The translations under genes and the position numbers were made by a program. Under the pieces are notes generated by a model that searched no databases, was not told the origin of the DNA, and worked only from the letters and a program-made list of their open reading frames with translations. DNA of 64,000 bases from assembly GCF_030247195.1 (NCBI RefSeq), contig NC_080672.1, forward strand, positions 27,349,906 through 27,413,905. The letters run 5' to 3'. Position 1 is the stretch's first letter; each line of letters opens with the position of its first letter. Source of the stretch: Topomyia yanbarensis. Its lineage: Eukaryota; Arthropoda; Insecta; Diptera; Culicidae. This document shows positions 1 to 10,553 of the stretch, in pieces.

Positions 1-1240
1 AGTTAAGCGTACTAAACTCTAGCCTGTATCAGGGAGGTAGTTCGCTATATCGAAGAACTGACGCGATCAGAATGCAACAATAGGATTGTAACAAAACGTG
101 TGCTGGCGTAGAGGTTTTGCGATCGCGTGTATCATCGCGAAGGGCTCGAGCATTTGTACGTTAACGTGCTCGATCGCGTGAGCATTTGTATGTCGCGTGT
201 GCTAACGTGTATGTAACTTCGCGTGTATAAATTCGATTTTATAACCGTGTGCCTTTCGCGAAGGACTTAAGCGTTCGTACGTTAACGTGTTTGTCGCGTG
301 TGCTCGCGTGTATAAAACTGGATTTTTTAACCGTGCTATTCACATATTCGCGTGCGTTCTTGAATGGTCGCGCGGACCATCATTCTGATATTCAGTATAC
401 GGTGTAAAATTCACATTACGATAGTTACCCCATATCACTGAAGTTCCCGGTTGTGTCGCCATGGATCGTGTTGTCCAGTGGATATGAGAGCTTTCTTTTT
501 TTAATTGGTTTAATTGAAGGCATGGACCTAGTCTGCTGATGTCAAAGACAAAAACTTCCGGAAGTGAATTAAGTTTTGCTTTTTTGTGTTTCGAATTCAT
601 CTCGTCAGTAACTAGCACCATCTGGGTGTCTAGTTAGACGATGTATCGTAACGCACAAAGCGGTTTAGTCCAATTTTTCCCTTTTGGGAATTTATTGCAT
701 ACTACCAGGCGTTTGGTTCTTAAACCAAAAGACAAGAGTTCGTCTTCGCTTTCTCGTCAGCAAACCAGAGCTATATTTACTTCCCGGGGCATCACTCGGG
801 ACATGTGGCTTTAGGCGTTCACATATGTCGTGTGAACTGTTTGGAATTTTTTGTGTCTAACTAGTGCTAATTTGGGTACTAGTTTTAGATACATCGTCTA
901 ACTAGACACCCAGATGGTGCTAGTTACTGACGAGATGAATTCGAAACACAAAAAAGCAAAACTTAATTTAAGTTAGGTCTTGTGCCCTTAACGCACAAAG
1001 CGGTTTAGTCCAATTTTTCCCTTTTGGGAATTTATTGCATTCCGGACGTGACCGATTTATGATCTAGCTAGCGCTCGAGTTGTTAGGTTCACGCTTGAAA
1101 ACGTGTTTAAAAATTTATAAGCGCTGAGACGTTCAGCTGATCACTGGGATATTATCATGTTTGCGAGATCGCACGAGTAGGTGCCGTGGATGGTCGTGAA
1201 GGGCTCAAGCATTTTTACGTTAAATGGTTCGTCACGTGAT
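1..1240. repeat. Dispersed CGCGTGT-rich repeat, several partial copies
   Basis: The stretch is built from recurring phrases such as tcgcgtgtgct, gcatttgtacgttaacgtg and cgcgaagggct. Related sequence lies at 16017-16380 (same orientation) and, reverse-complemented, at 54690-55110, 55905-56330 and 58230-58385, so this is a dispersed repeat family. An open frame on the minus strand at 340-621 follows the repeat and resembles no family I know. No TIRs, LTRs or transposase were found, so the class is unknown. Confidence 0.6.
567..968. repeat. Perfect 79-bp inverted repeat around a 244-bp spacer
   Basis: Positions 567-645 and 890-968 are exact reverse complements over 79 bp. Just outside each arm on its right side sits a perfect 52-bp direct repeat (649-700 and 989-1040, beginning taacgcacaaagcgg). 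The combination suggests a duplicated and inverted module inside the repeat family, or a foldback-like unit. Confidence 0.85.
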
Positions 1241-2187
1241 CCTTCCTCAGAACTAAACAAGAAAATAAAGAAGTAATAATGGAATATTTTTTAAATGACA
1301 TATACTCTTTTCAATGGGATTCTTGATTTTTAAAAATATACTTAGTTGCTAAATTAGACAATATCTTCTCACAAACTGAGTGTTATTGGATTCTGAGATG
1401 ATTACGACTTTCATTGGTTTAGTATTCGATAAAAGTACACTGAAAAAAATCAGTTTGGACAAAGAAGTTTTTTCCAAAAAACTTTTTTTCCTTGAAAATG
1501 CCCAACTTGAATTTTTGACAGTAGATAAGGAACATAATTAGCTATCTTGGAACAAAATTTCATTTAAATCAAAGAAGGGTTTTCTTGTAAATCGACTTTA
1601 AATTTTTAAAATCGATTTCTGCGGTATAGGAGTCGATAAAGAATTTTTCCAATATTATTGTACAAAATTTGACTAATTTTGGCAAAAGCGAAAGAGTAGA
1701 TTGAATTTGGATCTGAAACTGGTATAACGAAGCGCGGTGGGATTGAGAAGATCTTAATTTGCTCCAAATATTTAGATTTATTCCATATCGAGATCAGCGT
1801 TGGAGGTGCCCTTATGGAAAATGTTATAGATAATAGTTTTTAATCTAACTTGCAAGATTATGTCATCACGATAACATAACAGTCAATTTATGTAATTCAT
1901 AAGAAATAATTATTGTTATTATTATATTTATAACATTATATCACAGCTATTAACCATATTTCAACAACAACTTGTACAGTACAGTGGGGTTAAGTAGATC
2001 ATAGTACGGTAGAGTGGGGTTAAGTAAATCGTGTAGGGATGTGAAAAATCTGTTACGTTTAAGTTTGTTTGCTGCAATAATTAGTAGATAGCATTTAGAA
2101 TAAAATGTAAACTCAAAACGTGAAAACAAATGCATCCCTACGCACACCAATCGCGCACAACCCTGCGCGAAGATTTCTAGCGAAAAA
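1241..2187. other. AT-rich gene-free stretch
   Basis: I see no coding signal. The only structure is a short tandem duplication near 1983-2030, where gtggggttaagta occurs twice about 33 bp apart. The frame at 1950-2150 on the minus strand merely translates this duplication. Confidence 0.5.
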
Positions 2188-2420
2188 TTTCAATAGGACG
2201 TAAGTAACAATGAGAGATTCTCTTTGGGGTCTTTCTCTTCTGTTCATTACTCGGCCATTTCAACATTTACTACTCTGCTCTTGGCATAATATTGTAGTAA
2301 AAACCGTCGGCTTTCGATATGTACTGGAAAATTAGTACAAAGTTTTGTAATGACGTCGTAATAAACGAAAGAGAAAGTAAACAAAGCGAGGCTCTCAATG
2401 TTACTTACGTCCTATTGAAA
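2188..2420. repeat. Inverted repeat, 29-bp arms with one mismatch
   Basis: Positions 2188-2216 (tttcaataggacgtaagtaa at the start) pair with 2392-2420 with one mismatch, and weaker pairing extends into the outer flanks. It resembles the ends of a small inverted-repeat element, but no target-site duplication was recognised. Confidence 0.6.
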
Positions 2421-2759
2421 ATTTTCTCTAGATCTCTCATTTCATCCGTCAACCAACAAACATGTGGCTGTCTCGTTCAGTCAATCTATGCTGCGAATTC
2501 TCACTTACTCACCTTGGCAAATAGGAGATCCTTCGCTCAGAGAATAAACACTCACGGCGATGCAAAGGGAGGCAAGCAAAATCAGACCAAAGGCGTTGCT
2601 TACTTCTATAAAGGCTCGCACAGAATGAAGCCAAATCTACCAATCGAACATGTCGCCGGCTACCTATCGTGCAAAGTAAACAAACATACTTCTTTAGCTA
2701 TGCCCTCATGCGTGCTCGCAAGTGGAGTATTGTTATGGACAGGAAAAATATTACAATAA
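2319..2759 (+). CDS. Unrecognised 146-aa open reading frame
   Basis: This frame is open for 146 codons in an AT-rich region. The predicted protein has several Cys and Ser and no motif, signal peptide or membrane segment that I recognise. It starts inside the inverted-repeat structure at 2188-2420, which argues for a chance frame within a repeat. No promoter or splice context supports it. It is listed only because its length is unusual here. Confidence 0.12.
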   Translation: MYWKISTKFCNDVVINERESKQSEALNVTYVLLKIFSRSLISSVNQQTCGCLVQSIYAANSHLLTLANRRSFAQRINTHGDAKGGKQNQTKGVAYFYKGSHRMKPNLPIEHVAGYLSCKVNKHTSLAMPSCVLASGVLLWTGKILQ

Positions 2760-3253
2760 TAGTAGTGAAAAACTATTTGTTTATATATTTACCTTTTCTC
2801 ATTTCTTAAGTTGCTTACAAAAATCAGCAAGTTAACATGAACGTGATGAATGCATTTTTTAATTGATTCACCGAACCTCTACATTGCCATTGAACGAATA
2901 TCAGGCTTATTTTCCTTTTTTTGTATAGCTGATAAATTCACAAACGGAACGTTACAAAACGCTCTATTGTCTAATTGCGAATATTATGACATTCTTCTTC
3001 AAAGATATTTTTGGTAAGTGATTTCATGGGTGTTGCCAGGTTTGATGAAACGTTTTCATTACAAGTGACGAGACTCGCGACGTCTCGAAATATTCTCTCC
3101 AACGCGATAAAAAACAAATGAAACAACTTCTGTTCCATACAATTCCCCACTAAAATCTTTAAGTATAGTATACTTTGTGAATTGTTTTCAAATGGGGTCG
3201 TACTAATACATGGTGTAAAGCATGCCTCACAAACAGTGTAGTTTTTCGGGGCA
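2760..3253. other. Gene-free stretch
   Basis: AT-rich sequence in which I see no coding signal and no clear repeat boundary. Confidence 0.4.
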
Positions 3254-3834
3254 CTCTTAAGGGGCCCATATTATTGCCTCGAATCAAAACTCGTCGAAAT
3301 GTCAATAGACGATAGGTTCATCCGGAGCGCTCATTTGTGTTTACATTTTGCTAGCGTTGCCAATTTTATTTTGTTTACAGTACCCAATGTGGCTACGTCA
3401 CATCTTAAACTAGGGATAGCCCCTATGTTTGAGTAAGCCGGGCAAATGAGTGGATCACAGGTTCGCTTGCTTCCGACGGCGGGGCGATGACCACCTCGCC
3501 CGGCGGATCCTCAACGGCTTTGCGCCGCTTCGGTTCCTAGGCCTCGGTTATGCGTCTATGCCGCATCGAAATGGTACCCCTTAAACAGAGGTTCCTGAAT
3601 GGCATTGGATGGTTACCGGAACCCAGTAAAGTTCAACCGTAAAGGAACTGGAATTCTAGCTGGTTCTAATTCGTTTTCCGGCACCAGTAACACAACCTAT
3701 TCTAACTAGTCGCTCCAGCACCCCGTTGAATTCTAACGATTTCACCACCTGGGCACCAGTTTGACGATATGAATTGAACTTTATTTACTTTCGACAAGTT
3801 TTGATTCGAGACAACAACATCCAGCCCTCTTAAG
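3254..3834. repeat. Inverted-repeat element of about 580 bp
   Basis: Positions 3274-3299 and 3789-3814 are inverted copies (26 bp, two mismatches, core ctcgaatcaaaac). Weaker pairing continues outward to cttaag at both ends. The interior holds a GC-rich tract (about 3460-3560) unlike its surroundings, probably a fragment of another element. No ORF of note. No target duplication was identified. Confidence 0.55.
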
Positions 3835-4973
3835 AATATATCCTGCAATATGATACACTAGATTACGTTCTGAGTTATCGAACACGCTATCGTCAAAAAT
3901 CTTCACAAGATCCACCTGAAAAAAGGAAGACATTTTAGACCAAGACTATATTTGGTACCACATGGTTTACTTTTTCTTCCATCTGCACTGGCGGCTCCAG
4001 GGGGTGGCACGAGGGGGCACGTGCCCCCCTATTCAACCAAACCTTAGAGGATTGCTTAAGGAACATATAAAATAATTTCTGTGTTTCATTTGACAAATTT
4101 TTCGCCACACTCCACGCCTACCAGGAAATGCGTTTCCAAGATTCGAGATTTCATTTTCCAAATCGTGCGTCAGACACATTTTTTCAAGAAGGCGTGCCCT
4201 CCCCCTTTAGCATCCGGCTGTAACCGCCTATGTCCATCTGTTCATTATACTCCTTCTGATCTGATCTGATTTGATTTGTTTGATTTACGGATGCCTTCGG
4301 TTAAGTTCATTAACCATTTTATATTGTCCAACTCATAAGATGATGAAGGAATTTCAGATATGAACTATGATAAAGAAAGCAACTTCAAGTTATCTTTAAA
4401 TTGAAGAGCTGTTGGACGTTATTCAAGGAGTGTTCTTACATAAATTCACACTAAAATTTCAAGTAACAATTAATTTCATTTTCCAACAAACAATGATTCA
4501 GTAAATTAGCATTAAATGTTAAATGCGTGGAACAAAATTATTTGTTAAATAACATTAAAAAAATAAAAATCAACACATAGTCAACCCTAGTTACTGTAAA
4601 AGTCTTGTTTTAGTATTATAGTATAACATTGGACTTCACTGCAAATGGTTATTATTGTTCTGTCACAGTGACATGGTTTTGTTACTGTTCTATTCGATTG
4701 TCAAGCTCATCCGATAGAAATCCGCTTAAAATAACCTGAGTCCTGCGTTGACTCAAATTCTTTGAATAAATTTAAACACGTTATTCGTTGAATAAATAGC
4801 ATTCAATAAATCAGATGAAATAATGTTTGAAATGTTTTTCGCTGGGATGTTCCGTTTTCCACGATAAAGTTGCTTAATTTTTCATTCAGTATGAATTTAT
4901 TTTGTGATTTGATCAAAGTCACTTAAAGTTACAGCAAATATTCCGGTTGCCAGAAAAAAATAAATAATCTGTA
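3835..4973. other. Gene-free stretch with a possible hAT-type end
   Basis: At about 3990-4028 the sequence cactggcggctccaggggg followed by C/G-rich text resembles one end of a hAT-type element, but no matching second end was found. A gatct/gattt-rich simple tract lies near 4253-4285. The small frame at 4081-4269 falls within this possible element and resembles nothing I know. Confidence 0.3.
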
Positions 4974-4981
4974 TTCTACGC

Positions 4982-5241
4982 CAGAGATGCCAGGTACTTT
5001 TTTCAAATGTCTGCGATAATAATTTTAAAAGTCTGGGAAGAACAAAAAATGTCAGGAAAGCTAGTGTAACCAAAAGCCTTTATATTCAAATATCTGCAAA
5101 TATCTGCAGCCAAACTAAGAAATCTGCAAATATCTGCAACCAAACTAAAAAATCTGCAAATATCTGCGTCATCGAAAAAATCTGCAGCTTAAATTAAAAG
5201 TCTGCCAATTTGCAGACTTGTCTGCAAATCTGGCATCTCTG
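4982..5241. mobile_element. hAT-type MITE, 260 bp
   Basis: The element starts cagagatgccag and ends with its reverse complement ctggcatctctg. It is flanked by a perfect 8-bp duplication, ttctacgc, at 4974-4981 and 5242-5249. Short TIRs beginning CAG and 8-bp duplications are the hAT signature. The interior contains about three imperfect tandem copies of a unit of roughly 28 bp (aaatctgcaaatatctgc plus ccaaacta). There is no coding capacity, so a transposase would have to be supplied in trans. Confidence 0.88.
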
Positions 5242-6853
5242 TTCTACGCAGTGTTGCGCATTCCTCTGTACGGAACTCTATATTGTATACAGACTCTAAA
5301 TCAGACCATCGGACCGTTGCTAGAGCGGAGAGCTTTACGTTCGTCATTCGCTCATTCATACACCGAGCAAAATTTACATTGAATTTACATAAAAATGTCT
5401 TATGACATTCAGACATAAGGATTTTAAATGAATTTTATAAGTCTGTCTTATGATTTGGAGGGGAAATTCTCCAGATCCATCTCTTATTATTTTCATAAGA
5501 CAGTCTTATGAAATTTATGAAAATGTCCGAATGAACGCCATAGGTGCCCATTTATGAAAATTGCTGACATTTATGAGTAGAAAACATAGTAGAAATAATG
5601 ATTTCCATAGAACAGTCTTATGAAATTCATCACACTATTCGAATGAATGCCATAAGTTTTTTATTTATGGATATTATTGTGCATTTATATAAAAAAAATA
5701 AAACATGGCTAACATTTTTCGAGCATTTTTAGTAGACAAAAAATCAACAGTAAAAATTAACCTTGAGAGGATATTAGATTTTACACCAACCGATATAACC
5801 CCACAAAATGGGAAACCACTGGGAAACTAGACTTAACAACTGAATAACAATGATTGTTACTTCTCAAATGATTTTGATAACTATAAAATACGCGTCAGAC
5901 ACTAATTATATGCACAACTTTTTCCATTTCATATAATCGGATATCTTCTCATAAAATCATAACCATGTAAACAGATTTAATGCTCAAAGTAATTTATTAA
6001 ATAACATAAAAAATATTTACATATTTAAAATTTTGTTGCAATTTGACTAAAAATCTAAGATAACCAAAAAGTGTGGCGATTAGCTCCTGATTGGCCGTCC
6101 AGGCTAGTACTGAATTCATAAGAAACAATTATGAACTTTTCACAAAAGTGACGTTTATGAAAAACAAAATATAATTTTATAGAATCCATAACAGATCTCA
6201 TATGGGTTTCATGAGAAAAACTTGTAAAATTCTTAACCCTCAAAAAGGCAACCGGGTCTCAGAGGCCCGGCACGTTACAATTTTTTAGTTACAAAAAAAT
6301 GTGTATGCAGTATAAGCTTGGGCATGGAAATTTTGATAAGCAGCATTGAAATCTATAACAAAAATAAAGAATTGGGTAATTTTCATCTATGGAGTGATGC
6401 GCAGCTATGTTTGAATTTTTTACATACACAAAAAGGCAAGCCGGGCCTGACAGGCCCGGTGTGCATGCAATATTTACTAGGAATACCACGGGTTTAATAC
6501 ATTAATATTTATCTGAAAAAAACATTTTGATGAGTTCATCTTCATATTAGCAGGTTTTTTCATGTTTTGATTGATTTTATCTTTACCTTTTCTTATAAGA
6601 AAAAAATCTTGAAAGTTTGAGCGAATTCTTTACATTTCTTTTATAAGAAATGTAAAAATAGCATACGATAATGACGTGTGTCATTTTTTTTAGGGTAAAT
6701 ACTTTCATTTCCCCCACTGTGGTCTACTTGACAATTATTTGGATACAACATAACCTAACTCTGTCGTTATTGTCTATTTTTGTTGTCTATTCTTTGTGTT
6801 ATAGTTGTCGTAATTAGTCAAATGGTAGGATCTAAAAGCAACAAAAAATTGAA

Positions 6854-7057
6854 ATGGCTATAAGACGATTTGCCCATGTTTTCAATCGTCTCAAAGAATC
6901 TGAAATAATGGAAGAAATTCGAGCAAATTCAACAGCAGACGATTCCGAAACTAATTTGCAAAGCGAGGAAGAAGATGTGAATGATATTGCTTCCGACGAT
7001 GAATCTGATGCAGAAAAATATGAATATGTACTTCGGTTATGCATCAGAAGAAATTAA
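6854..7057 (+). pseudogene. Possible N-terminal remnant of a piggyBac-like transposase
   Basis: The frame encodes 67 residues with a strongly acidic middle (residues about 17-56, rich in Asp, Glu and Ser, e.g. NLQSEEEDVNDIASDDESD). piggyBac-type transposases commonly have an acidic N-terminal region, and the frame lies inside TTAA-bounded CCCT ends. No catalytic DDE region is present downstream. Assignment rests on position and composition only. Confidence 0.35.
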
Positions 7058-7229
7058 TAGCAACCCAGAAACATTTATTGGTCGTGTTCAAATGAAATGG
7101 AGCTCAGAACCAATCGACAGTCGACGTGATCTTCCGAGTACTCACCTTTTGGAAAAAATTGACCTTTTTACATCCATTGGCTTATACGCTGAAATCGGGA
7201 TTTGCTGCGTGTTCGTACTCATCATTCTG

Positions 7230-7861
7230 TAATTCCGGAACCGGAAGTCGGATCAATTAGAAATTCAACAGCAGCCAATGGGAATGCTGTACCTTTCATT
7301 TGAAACTAAGTTTGTAATAATCGGTAAAGAATTCACTGAGAAATAGGTATGACATTATCTTAGGAACTTGGTAAGTTCCCCCGGGGCATCAAGAACCGCC
7401 ATAGCTGGCCAATGTGGTCGTATTGCCTTCGGTGGGTCATTAATGATCTAGACATGCAAAGCCAAGTAATGTTGCACATATTTTAATATATATTGCATCA
7501 TTTGGACATCATGGTGGTATCAGTTTCTGTGGAAATTTTCTGTGTGATTGTACTCTTCAACACGTAACTCCAGAACCGAAAGTCGGATCAATTAAAAAAT
7601 CTATAGCGACCGATGGGAAGGCTGCACCTTTCATTTGAGACTAAATTTGTACAAATCGGTCCAGCCACCTCAGAGAAAAATCGGTGAGATTATTTGCCAC
7701 ATACATACATCCATACATACATACACACACTCACACATACAGCCATTTTACGATCTCGACGAACTGAGTCGAATGGTATAAGAGATTTGGCCCTGTGGGT
7801 CTCGGTTAAAAAGTCGAAATTTCGACCGATTGCATAACCTTTCTATATGAGAACGGCAAAA
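7230..7861 (-). repeat. Dispersed MITE-like repeat (family of 40998-42110), minus orientation
   Basis: Read on the minus strand this matches the repeat at 40998: it begins with the ctttctatatgag and cgactcagttcgtcgaga segments, a CATA/CACA microsatellite (about 7700-7740), then the segment containing tcaaatgaaaggtgcagcc. That last segment is present twice, at about 7230-7325 and 7566-7660, as imperfect direct copies of about 90 bp. No coding capacity was seen. Confidence 0.65.
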
Positions 7862-8132
7862 AGGAGCTTGAATTTAGACGGGCCTGAGAGGCCCGGCTTG
7901 CCCTTTAATGTTAGGATTTTAGCTTGCCTTCACAAGGGTTAAACGCATATATTGAAGCGAAGTCATAAGACTGTTTTATGAAATACATTATTTGTACGTC
8001 TATGGAGTGCATGAATAAAGATAAATTAATTCATAAGCCTGCCTATGATATTCTAAAGCGTTCAATGGCATCGTCAGAAGGCTGGTTCATATGCCGAGAC
8101 TTATGAAATTCTCAAGTGTTTTTTCCTCAGTG

Positions 8133-9355
8133 TAAGACTCATCGAAGGGGTGAGCACACGATTGCGACCAGGAGCGTGATCAGTTTTAACCAGTTCGCAC
8201 ACAACGCTGCACGCAATAGACCGTCGCCGGTCAGTGTCATCCGGTTTGCAGGGACGGCAATTAAAAGTATGTACGGCAGAAAATTATCTCGTCTGCGGGA
8301 AGAGCATCCGCTTTTGCACAATTTTCCGCAGCAAAGTCACCCAAGGCAAGGGACGCCTATATCAAACTGTATTCATGCCGTGCTAAATTAAACTTTGACG
8401 GCTTAGGAAAAATTGCAGTCAGAGCGTGGACGCTAGCACCGCCATCTTGTAAGGAAGCCGGCAAAGAACACCCGGCACAGACAATGGTGAGCCTGAATAA
8501 AGCGCGTTGCTGAATGTACAGCTTGATAAATGAAATCGCTTATGTTTGTCACAGATTTCATCCCGCTCATTGGGCAACTAGCCGTACCTGGACAGTTTGA
8601 TATTCACGAAAAAGTAAGGCCACCGCGCGATTCAACAGACCGTGAGATACATTTTTCGGATTAAAGCACGTGGCGGACTGCTCAGACTAAGGATAAAATC
8701 AGAACAAAAGCCTTCCATCGGAAGTAAGTTTCCCGCTAGGCTTGAGCACCTGCAATGAAGCTGATCGCTTCGCGTCGCAGGGTTTTTGTTTTAATTACAG
8801 ATTTTCGTCAGCAAGCAGCCATCTGACAAAACGGAGTTTCAATCCACAAATCTCGCCATCCCCTACGGTCGAGAAGCCACCCGACACGACCATCATACTT
8901 TCATTGTCACGAAAAGAAGCTGGGGTACAGTTTCGGAGTCTGCATGCGGCGGAGTGAGCCAACAACGGAGAATTGAACCGGGACGCTGCGTAATAGGTCG
9001 CGAAGGCGTGTGCGTAGGCGAAGGCGACGGGAGAAGAAGAATGGAGGAAATGTGTTTTTCCTGCGTAAAGGGGCGCCCCGGAAGAAAGCAGTGAGTAAAA
9101 TAAAATATGTGCGTAAAGTGTATGAACAGAGTAGAGAAAAGGAGCGAGATGCAGTTGAATAGGAGATTGAAAGGAGTAGAGTAGAGAAAAGAAGGAAAAT
9201 GCAGGTGAATTTGAGTTAGAAGTGAAGAGAGGAGAAGGGCGTAGAAACGCCAATAAAGTTTTATGTTGAATATGAAGATTTGTTGTGTTTTGTGAGCGCA
9301 TTTTCTGAGCTTTCCGGGACTGCTCGAGGTTTTTGATTCCCCCTCGACGGTCGCC
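8133..9355. other. Unassigned stretch, possibly leader of a decayed LTR element
   Basis: The sequence is more GC-rich than its surroundings up to about 9000 and purine-rich from 9010 to 9260. Read on the minus strand, 9338-9355 (tgggcgaccgtcgaggggg) resembles an LTR-retrotransposon primer-binding site directly after a TTACA end. The overlapping minus-strand frames at 8795-9370 and 9261-9512 have no gag or pol motif. I could not find a second LTR. Confidence 0.25.
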
Positions 9356-10036
9356 CATGTAACAAATCATGAAACCACGGAAAAAAATGTTGATAAAACA
9401 TGTTTTTCAGCAGCTGCCTCTGGCTTTGTACTTGGGAATGATTTCTTCGGTGTCCTCGTCGTCGCCAGAGTGTAGAGTTGAAGTTGTGTATTTTCCTGTC
9501 AAAATAATTCAAATTTACATTATAGTAGTGACCTATAGTGTCCCTGAACGGCTGACCTATCGTGCCATGTATCTAATTCACGCAACGTGAGCGACTTCTG
9601 CAATAACATAGCAAAGATAATGTCCTATACATATTTTACCCTCAAGCCTATTTGAGCCCATTCTACTCTATTCATTTTTTATAGTTTGCCAGATAAATAT
9701 TTTCATTGCAGTATCCTAAATAATCCATAACGTATCCGAATACATTTAAAATTTTAATGTAATAATATTTATTTTTCTTCGGCCACTGTTCGCAATGAAT
9801 GCCTATCACCGACGCCAGGACCCTAGATATTGACTCATCAGCATATGGACCGGGACCAACGGCTTCTGTCTCCTTCCGGTAGTGATTATTTTTCCGGGCA
9901 CTGCCATACTTCTGATCATCAATTTGTTGTTCGTTTTCTAATGAAATGCCACGGTTGGATTTAATCAACTGGGGGCAAAACTGATTACGGATAATCTTGA
10001 TTTATCGCTCATTAAAACTAAAACTTCACGTCAAAG
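9356..10036. other. Gene-free stretch
   Basis: If the primer-binding-site reading at 9338-9355 is right, the first part could be a decayed LTR on the minus strand. Otherwise I see only AT-rich sequence with short frames and no motif. Confidence 0.25.
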
Positions 10037-10046
10037 TTGATGGACG

Positions 10047-10253
10047 ATGAAGAAAACTATCAACTATTTGTATCTCCTTTTAATGACCGTAGCTTTTTAC
10101 ACAATATCAAAAACTTGTCAAGAGTTGTTTTTAATCCAATCGCTTGTTACCTGCTTCACCGAAGAATTTTCTCTTTCCCAGTCGTTGGAAGCTTACCTGG
10201 AAAGAAAAAAAAAGAAATTAAAATTGTTAAAGCTTTGTTATTTGATACGATAA
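10047..10253 (+). CDS. Unrecognised short frame with a signal-peptide-like start
   Basis: The 68-aa frame begins MKKTINYLYLLLMTVAFYTI. A basic start and hydrophobic core of about 15 residues would suit a signal peptide. The rest is a Cys- and Ser-containing stretch ending in a Lys-rich tail. An overlapping frame at 10037-10552 uses another phase. No homologue is recognised and no splice partner is evident. It could be a first coding exon or chance. Confidence 0.15.
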   Translation: MKKTINYLYLLLMTVAFYTISKTCQELFLIQSLVTCFTEEFSLSQSLEAYLERKKKKLKLLKLCYLIR

Positions 10254-10553
10254 TCCAATCAGTTCGCTTCAATGAACCAATCCTACAAACTACAACTGTC
10301 AAAACAAGTTTTCTCGAGAGCCGGAATCACCGACAACCAACTTGGCACGTCCCAATTCCCCTCCCTGTCGACCGCATCCCCCAACCAGGGCTCAGACTTT
10401 CAACATCCAAAGCATCTTTGTTTGTTCAATCCGTGCTTATCTCGATAGTCCGGGTGAATATAAATTCCCCCGAAAACGCCCAATCTCCAGGGGGTGGGGT
10501 GCCAAACAGTTTTGTGCTATCACCCAGATGCCAAACGGCAGCCATGCCGTAAC

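Larger units (their letters stand above)
6237..7938. mobile_element. piggyBac-like element, 1.7 kb, non-autonomous
   Basis: The element is bounded by TTAA at 6233-6236 and 7939-7942. It begins CCCTCAAAAAGGCAA and ends with the complement of CCCTTGTGAAGGCAA. CCCT ends at TTAA are the piggyBac signature. Subterminal near-palindromes of the type cgggcctgagaggcccgg occur near 6255, 6437 and 7878. Only a short acidic reading frame (6854-7057) remains inside, followed by an unrelated repeat at 7230-7861. It inserted into the TA-flanked MITE. Confidence 0.72.
5361..8132. mobile_element. TA-flanked MITE, interrupted by a piggyBac-like element
   Basis: The left end caccgagcaaaattt and the right end (read on the opposite strand, cactgaggaaaaaac) form imperfect TIRs that continue into cataag-type sequence. 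Each end is bordered by TA (5359-5360 and 8133-8134), as expected for a TA-targeting element. The interior repeats near-palindromes such as cataagacagtcttatg (about 5488-5515, with related copies near 5445, 5610 and 7968). Without the insertion at 6237-7938 the element is about 1.07 kb. It has no transposase. Confidence 0.6.

Noticed and set aside
5090..5175. Possible CRISPR-like array
   Set aside because: The units are adjacent, degenerate and inside a hAT MITE of a eukaryotic genome. There are no spacers.
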